Source: Brenneria goodwinii
Lineage (GTDB): Bacteria; Pseudomonadota; Gammaproteobacteria; Enterobacterales; Enterobacteriaceae
NCBI RefSeq assembly: GCF_002291445.1
Contig: NZ_CP014137.1
Location: 372,001-436,000, forward strand
DNA: 64,000 nucleotides
Reading direction: 5' to 3'
In this document: in pieces, positions 8,562 to 16,352 of the stretch
Layout of the letters: each line of letters starts with the position of its first letter
Position numbering within the stretch: the first letter of the stretch is position 1
Notes under the pieces: generated by a model
Database searches by the model: none
Seen by the model: the letters and a program-made list of their open reading frames with translations, nothing else
What the model was told of the DNA's origin: nothing
Translations under genes and position numbers: made by a program

Positions 8562-8637
8562 TGGTGGGTCGTGCAGGATTCGAACCTGCGACCAATTGAT
8601 TAAAAGTCAACTGCTCTACCAACTGAGCTAACGACCC
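8562..8637 (-). tRNA. tRNA-Lys (anticodon TTT)
   Basis: 76 bases on the minus strand with CCA encoded. The reverse strand reads GGGTCGTTAGCTCAGTTGG at the 5' end, with anticodon loop CTTTTAA and the T arm GGTTCGAATCC. It is the last gene of a four-tRNA operon, as lysV is in the E. coli valUXY-lysV cluster. Confidence 0.97.
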
Positions 8638-8644
8638 GCAGAAG

Positions 8645-8720
8645 TGGTGGGTGATGACGGGATCGAACCGCCGACCCCCTCCTTGTAAGGGAGGTGCTCT
8701 CCCAGCTGAGCTAATCACCC
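8645..8720 (-). tRNA. tRNA-Val (anticodon TAC), copy 3
   Basis: 76 bases with CCA encoded. The reverse strand starts GGGTGATTAGCTCAGCTGGG, with anticodon loop CTTACAA (anticodon TAC, A37) and T arm GGTTCGATCCC. Its mature sequence is the same as the other two copies. A37 of this tRNA is the target of TrmN6, encoded at 15572-16318. Confidence 0.97.
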
Positions 8721-8765
8721 ACTTCTTGTTCCTCATTTTCAGTAAGAAGACAGCTGGCATGAGTT

Positions 8766-8841
8766 TGGTGGGTGATGACGGGATCGAACCGCCGACCCCC
8801 TCCTTGTAAGGGAGGTGCTCTCCCAGCTGAGCTAATCACCC
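8766..8841 (-). tRNA. tRNA-Val (anticodon TAC), copy 2
   Basis: Second of three identical 76-base tRNA-Val genes, with CCA encoded. It is separated from its neighbours by about 45 bases of unrelated spacer on each side. Confidence 0.97.
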
Positions 8842-8886
8842 AATCTCAATTCTTCTTACTTCACACAACGCGGTACTCTAAAAGAG

Positions 8887-8962
8887 TGGTGGGTGATGAC
8901 GGGATCGAACCGCCGACCCCCTCCTTGTAAGGGAGGTGCTCTCCCAGCTGAGCTAATCACCC
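8887..8962 (-). tRNA. tRNA-Val (anticodon TAC), copy 1
   Basis: First gene of the minus-strand operon, 76 bases with CCA encoded, identical to the other two copies. A strong promoter lies 18-45 bases upstream (8980-9007). Confidence 0.97.
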
Positions 8963-8979
8963 TCGCTGTGTGGAGTCGC

Positions 8980-9007
8980 ATTATAGGGATAGTTGAAAGT
9001 GAGTCAA
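8980..9007 (-). promoter_or_regulatory. Sigma-70 promoter of the Val/Lys tRNA operon
   Basis: On the minus strand TTGACT (9007-9002), a 16-base spacer, then a perfect TATAAT (8985-8980), followed by a GC-rich stretch (GCGACTCC). A GC-rich discriminator after the -10 box is typical of stringently controlled stable-RNA promoters. Confidence 0.8.
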
Positions 9008-9131
9008 CGCTTTTTAAAAGTAAAACGGTTGTTCGTTGTAAAATTAGTCAGGGCGCCTTAATTCTGGTCGTCGGCGATGCTTCCTTATTCACTTCCATGA
9101 GGAATAAAGCACGGAGTAATACGTTACAGCG

Positions 9132-9159
9132 TTGAGGAATCGGGGCAGAATGATAGAAT
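9132..9159 (+). promoter_or_regulatory. Probable gltX promoter
   Basis: TTGAGG (9132-9137), 16-base spacer, TAGAAT (9154-9159), placing the start near 9166, about 68 bases before the gltX ATG. Each box has two or fewer mismatches to consensus. It is divergent from the tRNA promoter. Confidence 0.5.
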
Positions 9160-9233
9160 GTTGCCCACTTTCGTTATTTGAACTCATGTCGGTATATGCC
9201 GGCAGCCGTTGCGTAATAAGGCTGTAATCCCAA

Positions 9234-10649
9234 ATGAAAATTAAAACCCGTTTCGCGCCCAGTCCGACTGGCTATCTTCATGTAGGCGGCGCTCGTACCG
9301 CACTATACTCCTGGTTATTCGCCCGTCATCAAGGCGGTAAGTTTGTTTTGCGTATTGAAGATACCGATCTGGAGCGTTCCACTCAGGACGCGATCGATGC
9401 CATTATGGATGGCATGAACTGGTTGAATCTTGATTGGGATGAAGGCCCGTATTATCAGACCAAACGCTTTGACCGTTATAACGCCGTGATTGACCAGATG
9501 CTGGAAAACGGCACCGCTTATCGCTGCTATTGCTCGAAAGAGCGTTTGGAAGCGCTGCGTGAAAAACAGATGGAAAACGGCGAGAAACCCCGTTATGACG
9601 GGTGCTGCCGCGACTCCCACGCGCATCATGCGGATGATGAGCCCCACGTGGTGCGTTTTCGCAATCCACAGGAAGGTTCCGTTATTTTCAACGACCGTAT
9701 CCGTGGACCGATTGAATTCAGCAACCAGGAACTTGATGATCTGATCATCCGTCGCACGGATGGTTCGCCCACTTATAACTTTTGTGTGGTGATTGATGAC
9801 TGGGATATGGAAATCACTCACGTTATCCGCGGTGAAGATCATATCAATAATACCCCTCGTCAAATCAATATACTGAAAGCATTGGACGCACCGGTTCCGG
9901 AATATGCGCATGTTTCCATGATCCTGGGCGATGACGGTAAAAAACTGTCCAAACGCCACGGCGCCGTTGGCGTCATGCAATATCGTGATGATGGTTACCT
10001 GCCGGAAGCGCTGCTGAACTATCTGGTGCGTCTGGGATGGTCCTCCGGCGATCAGGAGATTTTTTCTGTCGATGAGATGAAAGCGCTGTTTTCATTGGAA
10101 GCCATCAGCAAATCCGCCAGCGCATTCAATACGGAAAAGCTGCAGTGGCTGAATCATCACTACATTAATCATCTGCCGCCGGAATATGTGGCGACGCACC
10201 TGGCATGGCATATAGAACAGGCCGGCATTGATACGCGTACCGGTCCGCAATTGAGCGAGCTGGTGACCTTGCTGGGCGAACGCTGCAAGACGCTGAAAGA
10301 AATAGCCGCTTCCTGCCGCTATTTCTATGAAGATTTTGATCAATTTGATGCCGATGCGGCGAAAAAACACCTGCGTCCGGTTGCTCGTCAGCCGTTGGAG
10401 CTGGTGCGCGCCAAGCTGGCGGCGATTACCGACTGGACGGCAGAAAACATTCACCATGCGATTCAGGGAACCGCTGACGAACTGGGACAGGGAATGGGGA
10501 AAGTAGGCATGCCGCTGCGTGTGGCCGTAACCGGCGCGGGGCAGTCTCCCGGCGTTGACGTTACGGTTCATGCGGTTGGTCAGCAGCGCGCGCTGGCTCG
10601 TATTGATAAGGCCCTGGAATTTATCGCGGCGCGTGAAGCTCAGCAATAA
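9234..10649 (+). CDS. gltX: Glutamyl-tRNA synthetase
   Basis: Charges tRNA-Glu with glutamate. It has 471 residues, exactly the E. coli length. The class I HIGH-type motif is PSPTGYLHVGGART near residues 9-22, and the KMSKS-type motif is KKLSKRHGA near residue 237. The zinc-binding insertion CYCS...GCCRDSHAH has the cysteines and histidine of the enterobacterial enzyme. It sits between the Val/Lys tRNA operon (divergent) and two Ala tRNAs, as in E. coli. Confidence 0.97.
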   Translation: MKIKTRFAPSPTGYLHVGGARTALYSWLFARHQGGKFVLRIEDTDLERSTQDAIDAIMDGMNWLNLDWDEGPYYQTKRFDRYNAVIDQMLENGTAYRCYCSKERLEALREKQMENGEKPRYDGCCRDSHAHHADDEPHVVRFRNPQEGSVIFNDRIRGPIEFSNQELDDLIIRRTDGSPTYNFCVVIDDWDMEITHVIRGEDHINNTPRQINILKALDAPVPEYAHVSMILGDDGKKLSKRHGAVGVMQYRDDGYLPEALLNYLVRLGWSSGDQEIFSVDEMKALFSLEAISKSASAFNTEKLQWLNHHYINHLPPEYVATHLAWHIEQAGIDTRTGPQLSELVTLLGERCKTLKEIAASCRYFYEDFDQFDADAAKKHLRPVARQPLELVRAKLAAITDWTAENIHHAIQGTADELGQGMGKVGMPLRVAVTGAGQSPGVDVTVHAVGQQRALARIDKALEFIAAREAQQ

Positions 10650-10680
10650 TCACTGCCGCCGTTTTTATCGTTAGACGTCG

Positions 10681-10706
10681 AACCCTGGATTTATCCAGGG
10701 TTTTTT
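10681..10706 (+). terminator. Intrinsic terminator of gltX
   Basis: AACCCTGGA (10681-10689), loop TTTA, TCCAGGGTT, then a run of T to 10706, 32 bases after the gltX stop. Confidence 0.85.
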
Positions 10707-10783
10707 ACATCTGGTGTTTTTTGCTATTTTTTCCAATGGTTGATGCCTTTTTCAGCGGTTAATCGCATAAAAAGATTTAGCCG

Positions 10784-10812
10784 TTGACACTGGTAGGCGG
10801 GTCTCATATTAT
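10784..10812 (+). promoter_or_regulatory. Promoter of the tRNA-Ala pair
   Basis: Perfect TTGACA (10784-10789), 17-base spacer, TATTAT (10807-10812), then a GC-rich stretch GCGACCCG. It starts about 30 bases before the first tRNA-Ala. Confidence 0.85.
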
Positions 10813-10847
10813 GCGACCCGTTCGCACGGATACGGTCTGTAAGAAAC

Positions 10848-10923
10848 GGGGCTATAGCTCAGCTGGGAGAGCACTTGCATGGCATGCAAGAGGTCAGCGG
10901 TTCGATCCCGCTTAGCTCCACCA
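10848..10923 (+). tRNA. tRNA-Ala (anticodon GGC), copy 1
   Basis: 76 bases, GGGGCTATAGCTCAGCTGGG at the 5' end, anticodon loop ATGGCAT, CCA encoded. It differs from copy 2 by one base: A instead of G at the position between D stem and anticodon stem (position 26). Equivalent to the alaW/alaX pair beside gltX in E. coli. Confidence 0.97.
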
Positions 10924-10967
10924 AATTATTTTGGTTTGGATTGCGTATCAGGAACATTCCACATTGT

Positions 10968-11043
<76 letters not shown>

Positions 11044-11147
11044 AATCACTATTCTCTTCTTTTTGTATTATTTCTCTGTTTGGCAAAATACTGTGCTTTA
11101 CCGCATCAGCGTTATTTCTGCCCCCAGCAATTGAAGGCAGCGGTGTC

Positions 11148-11834
11148 TTATCGGCTTTCAGGTAAACGCGGCGTCCAGTCAATCGGGGCAATGCCTTGTT
11201 TTTCCAGAAGCTGGTTAGCCTGAGAAAAGTGGCGGCATCCCAAAAAACCACGATGTGCTGATAAGGGGGAAGGGTGCGGCGCTCTTAGTATATGATGGCG
11301 TTGACGGTCGATAATGCTGCCCTTTTTCTGCGCGTGCGATCCCCACAGTAAAAAAACAAGGCCCTCCCGGCTTTCATTCAATGCCGAGATAACGCGATCG
11401 GTAAAGGTTTCCCATCCCAAATTTGCGTGCGAGTGCGCCTTGCCGGCCTCAACCGTTAATACGGTATTAAGCAGCAATACCCCTTGTTCGGCCCAGCTTT
11501 GCAGAAAACCATGCTGTGGAATTTCAAAATCGGGGATGTCATTCGCCAGTTCTTTATAGATATTCACCAGTGACGGTGGCGCAGGAACACCGGGACGAAC
11601 GGAAAAGGACAATCCGTGGGCCTGATTCGGCCCGTGGTAGGGATCCTGACCAAGGATAACCACCTTGACCTGATGAAGTTCGGTAAAGCGGAAAGCATTA
11701 AAAACATCTTTCTGCGGGGGATATATCGTTTTCCCGGCCGCACGTTCTTTAGCAACGAATTCCAGCGTGTTTATAAAGTAGGGTTGCTGTTTTTCTTGTG
11801 CCAGCACGTCATGCCAGGTTAGGGAAGTTGCCAT
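11148..11834 (-). CDS. ung: Uracil-DNA glycosylase
   Basis: Removes uracil from DNA to start base-excision repair. It has 228 residues (E. coli 229). The catalytic aspartate is D64 in GQDPYHG, preceded by the family's YPPQKDVFNAFRFTEL segment. The C-terminal motif HPSPLSAHRGF carries the catalytic histidine. The ORF begins MATSLTWHDVL, matching E. coli MANELTWHDVL. It is transcribed away from grcA across a 488-base gap. Confidence 0.97.
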   Translation of the reverse strand: MATSLTWHDVLAQEKQQPYFINTLEFVAKERAAGKTIYPPQKDVFNAFRFTELHQVKVVILGQDPYHGPNQAHGLSFSVRPGVPAPPSLVNIYKELANDIPDFEIPQHGFLQSWAEQGVLLLNTVLTVEAGKAHSHANLGWETFTDRVISALNESREGLVFLLWGSHAQKKGSIIDRQRHHILRAPHPSPLSAHRGFLGCRHFSQANQLLEKQGIAPIDWTPRLPESR

Positions 11835-11995
11835 TATTCACCCTTTGTTTTACAGGAAAATTTATTGTCAGTAGCTTACCGTTCAATTGTTCCGAGGTAA
11901 AACCGTAACGGTAGGAAAGTGGGCTGGGATAGTGATTTCTCTAAAAAAAATTGAAAATTTATAAAAATATTTGCGATCGTTGGTTGGGGTTAAAT

Positions 11996-12009
11996 TTGAT
12001 ATGAAACAA
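11996..12009 (+). promoter_or_regulatory. Upstream FNR box of grcA (one mismatch)
   Basis: TTGATATGAAACAA against the FNR consensus TTGAT-N4-ATCAA: nine of ten defined bases match. Its centre (12002.5) is exactly 53 bp upstream of the perfect FNR box centre. In E. coli the two FNR sites of yfiD (grcA) are centred at -40.5 and -93.5, also 53 bp apart. Confidence 0.7.
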
Positions 12010-12048
12010 TAAATTGCCCGAATGGTGAGATTCGCATTGGTTTTAAAA

Positions 12049-12090
12049 TTGATTTAAATCAAAGAATCATGGCTAAGGTACTGGTATATA
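12049..12090 (+). promoter_or_regulatory. grcA promoter with perfect FNR box
   Basis: TTGATTTAAATCAA (12049-12062) is a perfect FNR consensus palindrome. A TATATA -10 box lies at 12085-12090, putting the start near 12096 and the FNR centre near -41, the class II activation position. This predicts strong anaerobic induction. A second, weaker box lies 53 bp upstream. Confidence 0.8.
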
Positions 12091-12172
12091 AGAGTACAGA
12101 AGCAATTGATTTTATATAATCGTTAAAAATTAATGGCAGTTTGTTGCTAATGCCGACTTTTAATTAAGACAA

Positions 12173-12301
12173 TAGACCCTAAATAATTTGAGTTGCGGGA
12201 AGGCGGCGACGCCGCGAATCCCTAGACGTTTACTCAAGTAAGTGGCTGAGGTGAGCGAGGGAAGCCGACATCCCGGCAATTTGAAGTATGATGGGCAAAT
12301 A
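12173..12301. repeat. ERIC element in the grcA leader
   Basis: About 129 bp, close to the 127-bp ERIC length. It contains AAGTAAGTGGCTGAGGTGAG (from 12237), which matches the conserved ERIC core AAGTAAGTGACTGGGGTGAG with two differences. It is bounded by GACCCTAAATAATTTGAG on the left and TTTGAAGTATGATGGGCAAA on the right, the partly complementary ERIC ends. It lies after the predicted start (12096) and before the RBS (12312-12317), so it is transcribed as part of the grcA 5' UTR. Confidence 0.85.
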
Positions 12302-12322
12302 CGCCGTTTTACGGAGGCAATA

Positions 12323-12706
12323 ATGGTTACTGGTATTCAAATCACCAAGTCAGACAACAATGCGCTGGTCAACTCTTTCTGGTTGCTGGATGAAGAAAAC
12401 TCTCAGGCACGCTGCGTCTGCGCCAAATCTGTTTATAGCGAAGATCAAATTGTTCCGGTAAGCGATCTGGGCCAGATCGAATATCGTGAAGTTCCGCTGG
12501 AAGTTAAACCAGAAGTCCGCGTGGAAGGCGGTCAGCACCTGAATGTGAACGTGCTGCGTCGTGAGACACTGGAAGATGCCGTTAAACATCCGGAAAAATA
12601 TCCGCAGCTGACTATCCGTGTTTCAGGCTATGCCGTGCGTTTCAACTCGCTGACCCCTGAACAACAGCGCGATGTAATCACCCGTACTTTTACCGAAAGC
12701 CTGTAA
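12323..12706 (+). CDS. grcA: Autonomous glycyl radical cofactor GrcA (YfiD)
   Basis: GrcA is a spare glycyl-radical domain that restores oxygen-damaged pyruvate formate-lyase. It has 127 residues, equal to E. coli GrcA. The radical glycine is G102 in IRVSGYAVRF, and the C-terminus SLTPEQQRDVITRTFTESL matches. The start at 12323 is spaced from GGAGG (12313-12317); longer upstream readings run into the ERIC element and are not real. Two FNR boxes predict anaerobic expression. A strong terminator follows at 12776. Confidence 0.97.
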   Translation: MVTGIQITKSDNNALVNSFWLLDEENSQARCVCAKSVYSEDQIVPVSDLGQIEYREVPLEVKPEVRVEGGQHLNVNVLRRETLEDAVKHPEKYPQLTIRVSGYAVRFNSLTPEQQRDVITRTFTESL

Positions 12707-12775
12707 GCGGTAAATTCGCGCTGGTCGGATTTTAGTTAATATTGCGGTAATCGGGATGCCAGTAGCGGTATCCCG

Positions 12776-12810
12776 AAAAGGGTTCATGTTGATTCATGAA
12801 CCCTTTTTTA
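12776..12810 (+). terminator. Intrinsic terminator of grcA
   Basis: AAAAGGGTTCATG (12776-12788), loop TTGATT, CATGAACCCTTTT and more T: a perfect 13-bp stem with a U-run. It is preceded by another 10-bp hairpin (about 12751-12776) with one G-U pair. Confidence 0.9.
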
Positions 12811-12896
12811 TGCGACTGATTCCTGGCAGGAAAATTCCATACCCGATGATGGAAAAAATAAGAAACAGACGATGTATTGCGTTTTAATAATAGTGT

Positions 12897-13862
12897 TCAG
12901 GCATGCGCTTTATTTAGCTGCCTGGAAACGGCGTCGTACATGCCTTCCACATAAATATTCAGATCTTTATCAATCGTGACGATGGCGCAGGCGTTATGAG
13001 GCAGCGGCCATTCAACCAGCGCTTTGGTGGTGAAGTAATGGATGCCATTTCTGAAATTATAACGGCCCGGATGATGGTGGCCGGAGAAGACCGCCAGAAC
13101 CCGTCCCGAATCTTCCAGCGCTTTGACCACAGGCTCCGCATTCTGAACGATAACTTTCGCTTTCGCCATTGCCGGGTCAAAGTAATCCAGCGTCTGGTGC
13201 GTAAACACCACGATGGGTTTGTCGTCGGATTTCAGTACGGCGCGCAGCCAGTCAATCTCTTCATCAGGAATATTGGCAATATCCCAGGTAAAGTTGTTGT
13301 GAGAGAAGTGCACGCCTTCGCCTTTGGCGTCGGTATAACAGGCGTCTAATACGATGAAGCGAACGCCATTTTTTACAAAGGTATAATAGAGCTTGCCGTT
13401 GGCATCGCCGGCGTTTTGCGTACAGGCAAGAAAGTCCTGTGGGCTGATGGCGTCAAAGTCATGATTTCCGACTACGTGGTAGCGATCGCCTTTAAACTTA
13501 GCGAATTCACCCTCCACTTGCTTTAGGAAACCTATGGTCTGTTCATGATTCTGGGGGCTGACGCAGTCCTTAAAGTCGCCAAGTTCAATGGCAAAGTCGA
13601 GCGATTGCGTGTTGAACAGGTCAACGACCTGGCGAAATTTCGGCAATGCATGGCGGTAGACCTCGTAGAACTCCTCTCCCGGAGCGCCATAGGTGTCGTT
13701 ATCCGCATAATGGATATCGGTGACCAGGCCGAACTTCAGTAATTGTTTGCCTGATTCAGGCAGCGTGAGTTGAGAGGCCGTAGGCGTTTCGGACAAGGCT
13801 GCAGTTGCGCGGGATGCCAGAAAAATCGCTCCGGCTAACTGCAGGAATTGACGACGACGCAT
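12897..13862 (-). CDS. Tat-exported calcineurin-like metallophosphoesterase
   Basis: 321 residues. The N-terminus MRRRQFLQLAGAIFLASRA is a twin-arginine signal (RRQFL then a hydrophobic run and ATA), so export as a folded protein to the periplasm is likely. Metallophosphoesterase motifs appear in order: D49 and H51 in VTDIHYAD, D96 in ELGDFKD, GNHD at 132-135, FTHQTLD, and GHHH in FSGHHHPGRY. The substrate is unknown; relatives are annotated as phosphohydrolases or alkaline phosphatases. An RBS (AGGAG at 13872-13876) precedes the ATG. It stands alone between grcA and srmB, which fits a gene absent from the E. coli neighbourhood. Confidence 0.85.
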   Translation of the reverse strand: MRRRQFLQLAGAIFLASRATAALSETPTASQLTLPESGKQLLKFGLVTDIHYADNDTYGAPGEEFYEVYRHALPKFRQVVDLFNTQSLDFAIELGDFKDCVSPQNHEQTIGFLKQVEGEFAKFKGDRYHVVGNHDFDAISPQDFLACTQNAGDANGKLYYTFVKNGVRFIVLDACYTDAKGEGVHFSHNNFTWDIANIPDEEIDWLRAVLKSDDKPIVVFTHQTLDYFDPAMAKAKVIVQNAEPVVKALEDSGRVLAVFSGHHHPGRYNFRNGIHYFTTKALVEWPLPHNACAIVTIDKDLNIYVEGMYDAVSRQLNKAHA

Positions 13863-14112
13863 AACATAATTCTCCTGTTAATGAATTAATAGCGAGAGAA
13901 TTATGATGGCGTAATGTATTAATCTTGTGACGCTTATATGAAAAGATAAGCGTCATCCTGGTTTGAAGCGCGCGTGTCGATGGGGATTTTGCCGGCGGCT
14001 TCCGGTGGGCTAGCGCGATTCGCCACGCCGACAAGCGATCGTGGTCGAACAACAAACGGCGCTACGCTAAGCAGTCGCGCGCCGTCTGTTAATCGCGCGG
14101 TTATTTCGTTGC

Positions 14113-15438
14113 TTATTCAGCGGAGGATTCGTCAGCCTTTTGGACTGGCTGCCGGCGTTTACCGATGTTTTTCTTATCCCGCTGACGCACTTTCACCTTG
14201 GTTTTCTCTTTTTCTTTCTCTTTCTTTTCTTTCCGCTTGGCCAACACTTTCTTGGAGGGTTTGCCCGTCGTCTTGGCACTTGGCGCTTTGGTCGCGGGGC
14301 GCAGCTCATCGATAACACGGGGCTTGAGCGGTTCATTCAAGTAGCGGCTGATCTTGCCAAGCAGTAAATGGTCGTGCGCTTCAACAAAAGAGATGGCGCA
14401 GCCTTTACGGCCTGCCCGGCCGGTACGTCCGATACGATGAAGATAAGTATCGGCGGTACGCGGCAGGTCAAAGTTGAACACATGACTGATATCGTTGATG
14501 TCTATACCGCGTGCGGCGACGTCGGTCGCAACCAACACGTTTACTCGTCCGTCGCTCAAGCGTTTAATCGCTTCATTACGTTTGGCTTGCACCATTTCGC
14601 CTTCAAGATAACAGGCGGTAATACCGGCTTCCCGTAACCAGGCGACTAACTCGTGTACGCGTTCACGCTTACGGACGAAAACAATGGAACGGGTGACGTC
14701 CGGCTGTTTCAAATGGTGGCAAAGCAGCGCCGTTTTGTGTTTGATATCGTCGGCACGATAGCACCATTGCAGAATTTTTTTACGTTCGCGGCGTGAGGGA
14801 TCGGCCTCAACCTTAACGGGATCGTTCAGCAAGCGCTCGGCAAAGTCTTTAATCGCTTCGCCTTCCAGCGTGGCGGAAAACAGCAGCGTTTGTTTGCGCC
14901 AACGGGTTTCACCGGCGATATGCTCGATATCTTGCGCAAAGCCCATATCCAGCATTCTGTCCGCTTCATCCAGAATCAGCGTCTCGACCGCGCGACAATC
15001 AAAGTTTTCTTCTTTGATGTATTGCAGCAAACGGCCGGTTGTCGCCACCACAATATCCTGGTTTTCACTAAACACTTCGGCATGGTTCATATATGCCACG
15101 CCGCCGGTGATGGTTGCAATATCCAGGTGGGTATGTGCGGCCATGATGCGGGCCTGATCGGCGACCTGCATGGCGAGTTCACGCGTCGGCGTTAAGATCA
15201 GAATACGCGGCGGCCCGGATTTTTTACGAGGAAAATCTAACAGATGCTGCAAGACCGGCAGCAGATACGCTGCGGTTTTACCGGTACCCGTTGGCGCGGA
15301 ACCTAGCACGTCGCGGCCGTCCATCGCCGGCGGGATCGCCGCCGACTGAATTGCCGTCGGACGTTCATAACCCATGTCGCGCAGGGCGTCTAGCAGGCTG
15401 TCATCAAGATCTAACTCGGAAAAATTTGTGGCTGTCAT
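14113..15438 (-). CDS. srmB: DEAD-box RNA helicase SrmB
   Basis: SrmB assists early assembly of the 50S ribosomal subunit. It has 441 residues (E. coli 444). Helicase motifs: Q motif (GYERPTAIQ), motif I APTGTGKT, PTRELA, TGGVAY, motif II LDEADRMLD, motif III FSATLEG, motif V VATDVAARGID and motif VI HRIGRTGRAG. The last 70 residues form the lysine-rich tail (KPSKKVLAKRKEKKEKEKEK) that is characteristic of SrmB. It is divergent from trmN6, as in E. coli. Confidence 0.97.
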   Translation of the reverse strand: MTATNFSELDLDDSLLDALRDMGYERPTAIQSAAIPPAMDGRDVLGSAPTGTGKTAAYLLPVLQHLLDFPRKKSGPPRILILTPTRELAMQVADQARIMAAHTHLDIATITGGVAYMNHAEVFSENQDIVVATTGRLLQYIKEENFDCRAVETLILDEADRMLDMGFAQDIEHIAGETRWRKQTLLFSATLEGEAIKDFAERLLNDPVKVEADPSRRERKKILQWCYRADDIKHKTALLCHHLKQPDVTRSIVFVRKRERVHELVAWLREAGITACYLEGEMVQAKRNEAIKRLSDGRVNVLVATDVAARGIDINDISHVFNFDLPRTADTYLHRIGRTGRAGRKGCAISFVEAHDHLLLGKISRYLNEPLKPRVIDELRPATKAPSAKTTGKPSKKVLAKRKEKKEKEKEKTKVKVRQRDKKNIGKRRQPVQKADESSAE

Positions 15439-15571
15439 GGTCTACCTCTGTTTGGGGCGCCGATTATAGACGTATTGGCCGGGTTCTTCACCTGTTTAAA
15501 CAGACAACGGCGCTTTTACTGTATAGATGTTTATCCTATGCTACGACGGTTTTAATCAGGAACGAGTAATC

Positions 15572-16318
15572 ATGAGCGGGCAAGCTGATAATAAACCGGT
15601 GCTGCGTCAAGGTGGGTTTACCTTCAAACAGTTTTTTGTCGCGCACGATCGCTGTGCCATGAAGGTGGGAACCGATGGCATATTGCTGGGAGCCTGGGCT
15701 CCGCTACCCAGTGCCGGGCGAATTCTGGATATTGGCTGCGGCTCAGGTTTGATTGCGCTGATGTTGGCGCAGAGGAGTGATGATAATGTCCGGGTTGATG
15801 CGGTTGAACTGGATACGGACGCCGGTCGTCAGGCGGCTGAAAATATAGCCGCGTCTCCATGGCCTGAACGGGTGACAGTTTACATCGATGATATTGTAAA
15901 GTTTGCCGAGACCGGGACAGAGCGTTACTCGCTGATTGTCAGCAATCCGCCTTACTTCGCGCCGGGTGTCGCTTGTCGCTCGGCGCCGCGTGCTCAGGCT
16001 CGCTATACCGTCGCGCTGACGCATGAATTACTGCTGAACTGTGCGCGGCGTTTGATTATGCCTGATGGCATGTTCTGTGTGGTATTGCCGATGCAGGGTG
16101 TTGAGAATTTTGTGCGGCTGGCGCAGCAGCAGGGCTGGTTTATTCGTCAGCGTACGGACGTGACCGAATATGTTTCCCGTCCGGCGCATCGCGTATTGCT
16201 TGCGCTGTCCCGACAGGCGGGAGACTGCCCGGAGCGGCAATTGGCGATACGCGATGCGGATCGCCGCTACTCTGCGGAATTTCAGGCGCTGACTAAATGT
16301 TTTTATCTCTTTATGTAG
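15572..16318 (+). CDS. trmN: tRNA1(Val) (adenine(37)-N6)-methyltransferase TrmN6 (YfiC)
   Basis: Methylates A37 of the tRNA-Val that reads with a UAC anticodon, the same tRNA encoded in three copies at 8645-8962. It has 248 residues (E. coli 245). The SAM-binding motif is LDIGCGSGLIAL (about 51-62) and the N6-adenine methyltransferase signature is NPPY at 125-128. The segment GFTFKQFFVAHDRCAMKVGT is nearly identical to E. coli. The start at 15572 is preferred over a longer in-frame reading. The stop codon is inside the long palindrome at 16310-16344. Confidence 0.95.
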   Translation: MSGQADNKPVLRQGGFTFKQFFVAHDRCAMKVGTDGILLGAWAPLPSAGRILDIGCGSGLIALMLAQRSDDNVRVDAVELDTDAGRQAAENIAASPWPERVTVYIDDIVKFAETGTERYSLIVSNPPYFAPGVACRSAPRAQARYTVALTHELLLNCARRLIMPDGMFCVVLPMQGVENFVRLAQQQGWFIRQRTDVTEYVSRPAHRVLLALSRQAGDCPERQLAIRDADRRYSAEFQALTKCFYLFM

Positions 16319-16344
16319 GTTCCCGGCAGGGGAACCTACATAAA
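16310..16344. terminator. Bidirectional hairpin between trmN and nadB
   Basis: TTTATGTAGGTTCCC (16310-16324), loop GGCAG, GGGAACCTACATAAA (16330-16344): a perfect 15-bp stem between two convergent genes. It covers the trmN TAG stop (16316-16318) and ends 8 bases before the nadB stop. No U-run, so termination efficiency is uncertain. Confidence 0.65.
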
Positions 16345-16352
16345 AGGGTGAA

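Noticed and set aside
9315..9980. 221-codon minus-strand frame opposite gltX
   Set aside because: Antisense to a highly conserved synthetase; no coding features of its own.
12242..12322. N-terminal extension of GrcA from 12242
   Set aside because: These codons are ERIC sequence; the conserved start is 12323 with GGAGG before it.
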